From the NCBI GenBank assembly GCA_964393825.1, contig CAYMUY010000008.1, positions 1 through 64,000 of the forward strand: a stretch of DNA of 64,000 nt, written 5' to 3'. Position numbers and translations under genes: made by a program. Under the pieces are notes generated by a model that saw only the letters and a program-made list of their open reading frames with translations, was not told where the DNA came from and ran no database searches. Position 1 is the first letter of the stretch. Each line of letters begins with the position of its first letter. The stretch is from PFJX01 sp964393825. Its GTDB lineage: Bacteria; Pseudomonadota; Gammaproteobacteria; Burkholderiales; Thiobacillaceae. This document shows, one piece after another, positions 58,791 to 64,000 of the stretch.

Positions 58791-61700
58791 ATGCTCCCCC
58801 GCTTCTTTATCGATCGGCCGATTTTCGCCTGGGTCGTGGCACTGTCCATTCTGCTGGCGGGCTTCCTGGTCTTCCCGAAACTGCCGGTTTCGCAATATCC
58901 GGAAGTCGCCCCCCCCGCCCTGTCCATCACCGCCATCTACCCGGGCGCTTCCGCGCGGGTGGTGGAGGACGCCGTCACCAGCCTGATCGAGCAGGAAATG
59001 AACGGACTGGAAGGCCTGCTCTACATGGAGTCCAACTCGGACGCCAGCGGCACCCTGACCCTGACCCTGACCTTCGCCACCGGGGTCAATCTCGACATCG
59101 CCTCGGTCGAGGCGCAGAACCGCATCAAGCGGGTGGAAGCACGGCTGCCCGATGAGGTGCGCCGCCAGGGCATCACGGTGGCGAAGGCGCGACGCAACTT
59201 CCTGATGTTCGTGACCGTGTTCTCGCCCGACCAGAGCCTGAACGCCTTCGACCTCGGCAGCTTCACCGCCGCCAATGTGCTGGAGAACCTGCGCCGGGTG
59301 CCGGGTGTGGGTGAAGCCAACCTGTTTGGCACGGAATACGCCATGCGCCTATGGCTGGATCCATTGAAGCTGGCCAACTTCAACATGACGCCAGGCGAGG
59401 CACTGAAGGCAGTGGAGGCACAGAACGTGCAACTGGCGACCGGCGAACTGGGACAACTCCCTTCCCTCCCCGGCCAGCAATTGAATGCCACGGTGATTAC
59501 CCAGGGCCGCCTGAAAACACCGGCCGAATTCGGCGAGATCCTGCTGCGCACCTCGAGCAGCGGTGCCGCCGTGCGCCTCAAGGATGTCGCCCGCATCGAA
59601 CTGGGCGCCCAGGATTACACCATCCAGGCGCGCCTGAACGGCAAGCCCACGGCCGCCGTCGGCATCAAGCTCGCCCCTGGCGGCAATGCCCTGGAAACCG
59701 CCAAGGCGGTGAAGGCGCGCATGGCTGAGCTGGCCAAGTTCTTTCCCAAGGGGGTGAGCTGGGACGTGCCCTACGACACCTCCCGCTTCGTCGAGATTTC
59801 CATCCGCGAAGTGGCCTATACCCTGGCCGAGGCGTTCTTCCTGGTGTTCCTGGTGATGTGGCTGTTCCTGCAGAACCTGCGCGCCGCCATCATCCCGACG
59901 CTGGTGGTGCCGGTCTCGCTGGTCGGCACCCTGGTCGGACTCTATCTGCTGGGCTATTCGATCAACGTGTTGTCGCTGTTCGCGATGGTCCTGGCCATCG
60001 GTATCGTGGTCGACGATGCCATCGTGGTGGTGGAAAACGTCGAACGGATCATGACCCAGGAAGGCCTGTCGTCGCGCGATGCCACCTCCAAGGCGATGGG
60101 CCAGATCTTCGGCGCCATCGTCGGCATCACCGTGGTGCTCTCGGCGGTATTCATCCCGATGGCGTTCTTCTCCGGTTCGGTCGGCGCCATCTATCGCCAG
60201 TTCGCGGTGACCCTGGTGATGACCATGCTGTTCTCCGCCTTCCTGGCGATCAGCCTCACCCCGGCCCTCTGCGCCACCCTGTTCGCGGGCATGAACAAGG
60301 AACAGATGGAACATCACAGCGGCTTCTTCGGCATGTTCACCCGTTTCTTCGACCGCACCACCCAGGGCTATCTGGCGGGCGTCACGGCGGCGGTGAAACG
60401 CCCCCTGCGGATGGCGCTGCTGTTCGCGGCCCTGGTCGGCGTCACCGCCTTCCTGCTGTTGCGCCTGCCCACCAGCTTCCTCCCCGACGAAGACCAGGGC
60501 TACCTGATCTCCATCGTGCAACTGCCGTCCGGCGCCACCCAGGAGCGTACCGTGGCGGTGCTATCGCAACTGGAACAGCACTTCCTGAAGCAGCCGGAGG
60601 TGGCCAAGGTGGTGGGGGTGGCGGGGTTCTCCTTCTTCGGCAAGGGCCAGGACGCCGCCATCGTCTTCGTGCGGCTGAAGGACTGGGACGAACGCACCCG
60701 TCCCGAAGACCACGCCCTGAAGGTGGTACAGCGCGCCAACATGGCGCTGTTCGGCATCAAGCAGGCGATGATCTTTGCCCTTAATCCGCCGCCGATCCCG
60801 GAACTGGCGGCGGTGGGTGGTTTCGACTTCCGGCTGCAGGACCGTTCCGGCCGCGGCCGCGAACAGTTGCTGGAAGCACGCAACATGGTGCTCGGCATGG
60901 CCAGCCAGGATCCGCGCCTGGCCGGGGTGAGACCGGAGGGCAAGGAGCCTGCGACACAGCTCCTGCTCGATATCGACCGCCTGAAGGCCAGCAGCCTCGG
61001 CATCGACATGTCGGAGCTGAACCAGACGCTGGCGGTCGCCCTTGGCTCGGCCTACGTCAACGACTTCATCCGTGATGGCCGCGTGCTGCGCGTGGTGATG
61101 CAGCTCGACGCCCACGCCCGCACCACCCCGGAAGGCCTGTTGAGCCTGCGCGTGCGGACGATGAAGGGCGACATGGTGCCGCTCGCGGAAATCGCCACGC
61201 CGCACTGGGTGGTGGGTTCGCCCAAGCTCGACCGCTACAACGGCGTCCCGGCGATGAAGATTGCCGGCGCCCCCTCCCCCGGCCACAGTACTGGCGAGGC
61301 CATGCAGGCCATGCAGGAGATCGCCGCCAAGCTGCCGCCCGGCATCGGCTTCGAATGGTCCGGCACGTCCTTCGAGGAGCGCTTGTCCGGCGCCCAGGCG
61401 CCGATGCTGTTCGCGCTCTCGCTGATTGTCGTGTTCATGTGCCTGGCCGCGCTCTATGAAAGCTGGACGGTGCCGCTGGCGGTGCTGCTGGTGGTGCCGC
61501 TGGGGGTGTTTGGCGCGGTGCTGGCGGTAACCCTGCGCGACCTGCCCAACGACGTCTACTTCAAGGTTGGCCTCATTGCCATCATCGGCCTGTCCGCCAA
61601 GAATGCCATCCTGATCGTGGAATTCGCGCGGCAACTGGAAGCCCAGGGCAAGAGCGCGCTGGACGCCGTCATGCAGGCCAGTCGCCTGCGCTTCCGCCCC

Positions 61701-61931
61701 ATCGTCATGACCTCCATCGCCTTCATCTTCGGCGTCCTGCCACTGGCCGTCTCCAGCGGTGCCGGTGCCGCCAGCCGCCACGCCATCGGCACCGGCGTCA
61801 TGGGCGGCATGATCGCTGCCACCGTACTCGCCGTGTTCATCGTGCCCCTGCTCTATCTCGGTGTGCGCCGGCTGTTCCCGGCCCCGATCCGCTACCACGG
61901 CGCCGCCGAACATGGAGACGACCATGAATAA
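58791..61931 (+). CDS. RND multidrug efflux transporter, AcrB/MexB (HAE1) type (1046 aa)
   Basis: Proton-driven inner-membrane pump with 12 helices and two large periplasmic loops. The N-terminus FFIDRPIFAWVVALSILLAG and the proton-relay Asp pair in GIVVDDAIVVVENV (about residue 407) mark it as hydrophobe/amphiphile (HAE1) type rather than heavy-metal type. PLYLLGYSINVLSLFAMVLA-like helix 4 and SAKNAILIVEFARQ in helix 10 are intact. ATG at 58791, 79 nt after the adaptor gene. Likely substrates are drugs, dyes or detergents, which is inference from the subfamily. Confidence 0.95.
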   Translation: MLPRFFIDRPIFAWVVALSILLAGFLVFPKLPVSQYPEVAPPALSITAIYPGASARVVEDAVTSLIEQEMNGLEGLLYMESNSDASGTLTLTLTFATGVNLDIASVEAQNRIKRVEARLPDEVRRQGITVAKARRNFLMFVTVFSPDQSLNAFDLGSFTAANVLENLRRVPGVGEANLFGTEYAMRLWLDPLKLANFNMTPGEALKAVEAQNVQLATGELGQLPSLPGQQLNATVITQGRLKTPAEFGEILLRTSSSGAAVRLKDVARIELGAQDYTIQARLNGKPTAAVGIKLAPGGNALETAKAVKARMAELAKFFPKGVSWDVPYDTSRFVEISIREVAYTLAEAFFLVFLVMWLFLQNLRAAIIPTLVVPVSLVGTLVGLYLLGYSINVLSLFAMVLAIGIVVDDAIVVVENVERIMTQEGLSSRDATSKAMGQIFGAIVGITVVLSAVFIPMAFFSGSVGAIYRQFAVTLVMTMLFSAFLAISLTPALCATLFAGMNKEQMEHHSGFFGMFTRFFDRTTQGYLAGVTAAVKRPLRMALLFAALVGVTAFLLLRLPTSFLPDEDQGYLISIVQLPSGATQERTVAVLSQLEQHFLKQPEVAKVVGVAGFSFFGKGQDAAIVFVRLKDWDERTRPEDHALKVVQRANMALFGIKQAMIFALNPPPIPELAAVGGFDFRLQDRSGRGREQLLEARNMVLGMASQDPRLAGVRPEGKEPATQLLLDIDRLKASSLGIDMSELNQTLAVALGSAYVNDFIRDGRVLRVVMQLDAHARTTPEGLLSLRVRTMKGDMVPLAEIATPHWVVGSPKLDRYNGVPAMKIAGAPSPGHSTGEAMQAMQEIAAKLPPGIGFEWSGTSFEERLSGAQAPMLFALSLIVVFMCLAALYESWTVPLAVLLVVPLGVFGAVLAVTLRDLPNDVYFKVGLIAIIGLSAKNAILIVEFARQLEAQGKSALDAVMQASRLRFRPIVMTSIAFIFGVLPLAVSSGAGAASRHAIGTGVMGGMIAATVLAVFIVPLLYLGVRRLFPAPIRYHGAAEHGDDHE

Positions 61932-63354
61932 GCTTCTACTCGCCCTCCTGATCGCCCACCTCGCCGGCTGCGCCGCCATGCCAACGCTGCGAAAGGCCGA
62001 GCCCGACCTGCCAAAGACGTGGCCTGCCCTCCCGGAGACTTCCCTTGCCGGCGCGGGCGAGGCAGCCGCCCGCCTGGATTCGTGGTGGCAGGCATTCAAC
62101 GACCCCGCGCTCACCGCGCTGATCGACGAGGCGCTCGCCCACAACAGCGACATCCTGCTCGCCGCCGCCCGCATCGCGGAAGCCCGTTCCAGCCTCGGCC
62201 TGGCGGAAGCCGACCGCTCTCCCAGCGCCCAACTCGATGTCGGCGCCAAGCGCACCCGAGCCACGGAAAAGGGCAGCTTCCCGCCGCCCAGTCCGATCAA
62301 CAGTAACTACCAGGTCAATGCCCAGGCCGCCTACGAAGTCGACCTATGGGGTCGTTACCGGCAGGCCAGCGCCGTCGCCCGTGCCGAACTGCTGGCCACG
62401 GAGTACGCCCGCGAGGTGGTGCGCACCAGTCTCGCCGGCAGCGTCGCCCAGGCCTATTTCCAGCTCACCGCCCTGGATGCCTCGCTGGCACTCGCGGAGC
62501 ACACCCTGAACAACCGCCGCGAAGCGATCGACCTGATCCGCTTGCGTTTCAATGCCGGTCTTGACGCCGAGTTGCCGTTGCGCCAGGCGGAGGCGGAACT
62601 GGCCGCGATGGAAGCCACGCGCGCGGATCTGGAACGCCAGGCGCGACAACAGGAAACCGCGCTCGGCCTGTTGCTCGGCCGCTCGCCACGCGGCTTGCTC
62701 GCTGATCCACTGCCGCGCGACAAGGGGCTGGAGGCATTGACCCCGCCGCCCGCCATCCCGGCCGGCCTGCCTTCCGAGCTGCTCGCCCGCCGTCCCGACA
62801 TCCTGCAGGCCGAGCAGCGGCTCGCCGGCGCCGAGGCGCAAGTCCTGAAGACCAAAGCCGCGATCTACCCGTCGCTGTCGCTCACCGCCAACCTCGGTTC
62901 GGAAAGCAAGTCGCTCTCCGACCTGTTCAGCGGCCCGGCCACCATCTGGGGCCTCGGCGCCAGCCTGGTGCAGACGCTCTACAACGCCGGTCGTACCGAA
63001 GCCGCGCTGAAAGGCGATGCCGCCCGCCAGGAGCAGGCATTGCTGGCCTACGAGCAAACCCTGCGTGTCGCCTTCAAGGAAGTGCTCGACGCCTTGGTCA
63101 CCAGCCGTCAGGCAGGCGCGAGCGAAGCTGCCGAAAATCGGCGCGCCGAGGCGTTGGCGCGCGCCACCGAACTGGCCGGCCTCAGGTACCAGAATGGTGT
63201 CACGAATTACCTGGAAGTGCTCGATGCCCAGCGCAACCTGTATCAGGCGGAACAAAATCGAATCAACGCGCGCCGCGCCCGCCTGGCCGGGGTGGTCGAC
63301 CTGTTCAAGTCGCTTGGCGGGGGGTGGAACGTGACCAGGCCCGCCACGGAATGA
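61924..63354 (+). CDS. Outer-membrane efflux lipoprotein, OprM/NodT type (476 aa)
   Basis: TolC-fold channel of the same pump. Lipobox LAGC (IAHLAGCAAMPTLR) about residue 17. The duplicated outer-membrane-factor repeat is clear: DSWWQAFNDPALTALIDEAL, NYQVNAQAAYEVDLWGRYRQ, then LPSELLARRPDILQAEQRLA, YPSLSLTANLG and RYQNGVTNYLEVLDAQRNLY. I chose ATG at 61924 with GGAG 7 nt upstream; it overlaps the pump gene by 8 nt. No local regulator (TetR or two-component) is adjacent to the operon. Confidence 0.95.
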   Translation: MNKLLLALLIAHLAGCAAMPTLRKAEPDLPKTWPALPETSLAGAGEAAARLDSWWQAFNDPALTALIDEALAHNSDILLAAARIAEARSSLGLAEADRSPSAQLDVGAKRTRATEKGSFPPPSPINSNYQVNAQAAYEVDLWGRYRQASAVARAELLATEYAREVVRTSLAGSVAQAYFQLTALDASLALAEHTLNNRREAIDLIRLRFNAGLDAELPLRQAEAELAAMEATRADLERQARQQETALGLLLGRSPRGLLADPLPRDKGLEALTPPPAIPAGLPSELLARRPDILQAEQRLAGAEAQVLKTKAAIYPSLSLTANLGSESKSLSDLFSGPATIWGLGASLVQTLYNAGRTEAALKGDAARQEQALLAYEQTLRVAFKEVLDALVTSRQAGASEAAENRRAEALARATELAGLRYQNGVTNYLEVLDAQRNLYQAEQNRINARRARLAGVVDLFKSLGGGWNVTRPATE

Positions 63355-63362
63355 CCTCGCCG

Positions 63363-63388
63363 CGGCGTCAGCCCGGTGGCTGACGCCG
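63363..63388. terminator. Strong hairpin after the efflux operon
   Basis: CGGCGTCAGCC and GGCTGACGCCG form a perfect 11-bp stem with a CGGT loop, between the convergent stop codons at 63354 and 63397. It can act in both directions; no T-run. Confidence 0.7.
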
Positions 63389-63396
63389 CCCTGGTC

Positions 63397-64000
63397 TCAC
63401 GACTTGACCAGCCACGCCGCGTGATCGCGCAGACGTGCCTCCAGCCGGGAATGGGTCAAGGTGATGGCCTCCAGGCCCAATTCATTGGCAAACATGTACA
63501 TCCCGCCCATGGGGCTGATCCAGGTCAATGTGAGCAGGCGATCCCCCCCCTCGCTCTTGAACATCACCTGATCGCCCAGTTTCAGCGTCGGCACGGCGAC
63601 TGAGTGATCCATGGCGGGGAGGTTGGGAGCAATCAGATCATTCAGGCCGGGCATCCCCGGTCTGGATTCATCCTCACGCAGGTGAGTGATCGGCCCATCG
63701 TCGACTCGTTCGTATTGCAGTCCGTCCCGCGCAATCGCGGCATGCAGCATCGCCAGTCGTTCAAACAGGGCATCGCGCTTGGCCAGTTCGAACCCCAAGG
63801 CTGCACAGCCTTCATGAAGACGCCCCAGGAGGGTTGGCAATATTCGCAGCAGCATGCCGGTTTCTTCCCTGCCATGCTTCGGTGCCAGGCTCCAGAGCAG
63901 GGCATTCACCGTTTCCCAGCCGGCCTTCCAGTCGCCATGCTGGTTCCCTTTGGCCAGATAGATGCTGGCCAGCAGCCGCGTCCATTCCTGCGAGAGGAAT
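63397..64000 (-). CDS. DUF1631 family protein, C-terminal part (partial)
   Basis: The reading frame is open to the right window edge, so only the last 201 residues are visible and the start is outside. The sequence matches the C-terminus of DUF1631 proteins: SQEWTRLLASIYLAKGNQHG, VNALLWSLAPKHGREE, then LKLGDQVMFK, LLTLTWISPMGGMYMFANEL and the closing RLEARLRDHAAWLVKS. The beta-rich end resembles a PilZ-like module. These large proteins are of unknown function and common in Beta- and Gammaproteobacteria. Confidence 0.85.
   Translation of the reverse strand, partial: FLSQEWTRLLASIYLAKGNQHGDWKAGWETVNALLWSLAPKHGREETGMLLRILPTLLGRLHEGCAALGFELAKRDALFERLAMLHAAIARDGLQYERVDDGPITHLREDESRPGMPGLNDLIAPNLPAMDHSVAVPTLKLGDQVMFKSEGGDRLLTLTWISPMGGMYMFANELGLEAITLTHSRLEARLRDHAAWLVKS

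Overview
The window looks like a chromosomal segment of a GC-rich, free-living betaproteobacterium (Rhodocyclales or Nitrosomonadales type). The main evidence is the run hisB-hisH-hisA-hisF-hisI-hisE-hinT-tatA-tatB-tatC, which is typical of that class. Small c-type cytochrome, DUF190/CrcB, DUF1631 and many cyclic-di-GMP and two-component genes fit too. No rRNA, tRNA, CRISPR array, intact insertion sequence or prophage was seen.

Layout. (1) 1-2455 is an AT-richer integron cassette array: four ORFs on the minus strand, separated by three attC-type recombination sites (310-399, 949-1029, 1600-1680), with a cassette boundary core site at 2449-2455. No integrase gene is visible, and 2456-2915 next to the array holds no convincing gene. 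(2) 2955-7928: a soluble double-sensor CheW protein and a PAS/GAF diguanylate cyclase. (3) 8073-14126: dnaK and grpE, each with a sigma-32-like promoter and without dnaJ, then katG and an exported metallo-beta-lactamase-fold protein. (4) 14253-15234: a small accessory patch with a broken ParE-type toxin gene and a short protein with a nuclease-like N-terminus. (5) 15252-18538: ovoA-ovoB, for the thiol-histidine antioxidant ovothiol. (6) 18664-26041: a PilJ-type diguanylate cyclase, mfd, an unrecognised 150-aa gene and rlhA. (7) 26095-32641: an operon of two sensor kinases and an HD-GYP response regulator. (8) 32767-34222: TauE/SafE exporter, DUF190 and crcB. (9) 34303-45032: glgP, orn, an M48 protease, cytochrome c, phhB, rsgA, a PilZ protein, ftsK, lolA and a lipoprotein peptidase. 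(10) 45059-57450: amt with a sigma-54-type promoter, the tat/his operon, divergent hisC-ppc, and hisD. (11) 57587-63354: an RND efflux operon. The window ends in the C-terminal part of a DUF1631 protein.

How the genes work together. Stress defence is prominent: catalase-peroxidase, ovothiol synthesis, DnaK/GrpE, Mfd, fluoride export and RND efflux. Signal transduction is also dense, with two diguanylate cyclases, one HD-GYP phosphodiesterase, a PilZ receptor, two kinases and a CheW protein. Histidine genes are split into three units: hisB-to-hisE with tatABC, hisC with ppc on the opposite strand, and hisD alone.

The least ordinary parts are the integrase-less cassette array with unknown ORFs (one HEPN-like), the toxin relic plus nuclease-like protein, the ovothiol pair, and the cytoplasmic double-sensor CheW protein. 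Positions, motifs and start choices were read by eye. Family assignments are from recognition without database searches.
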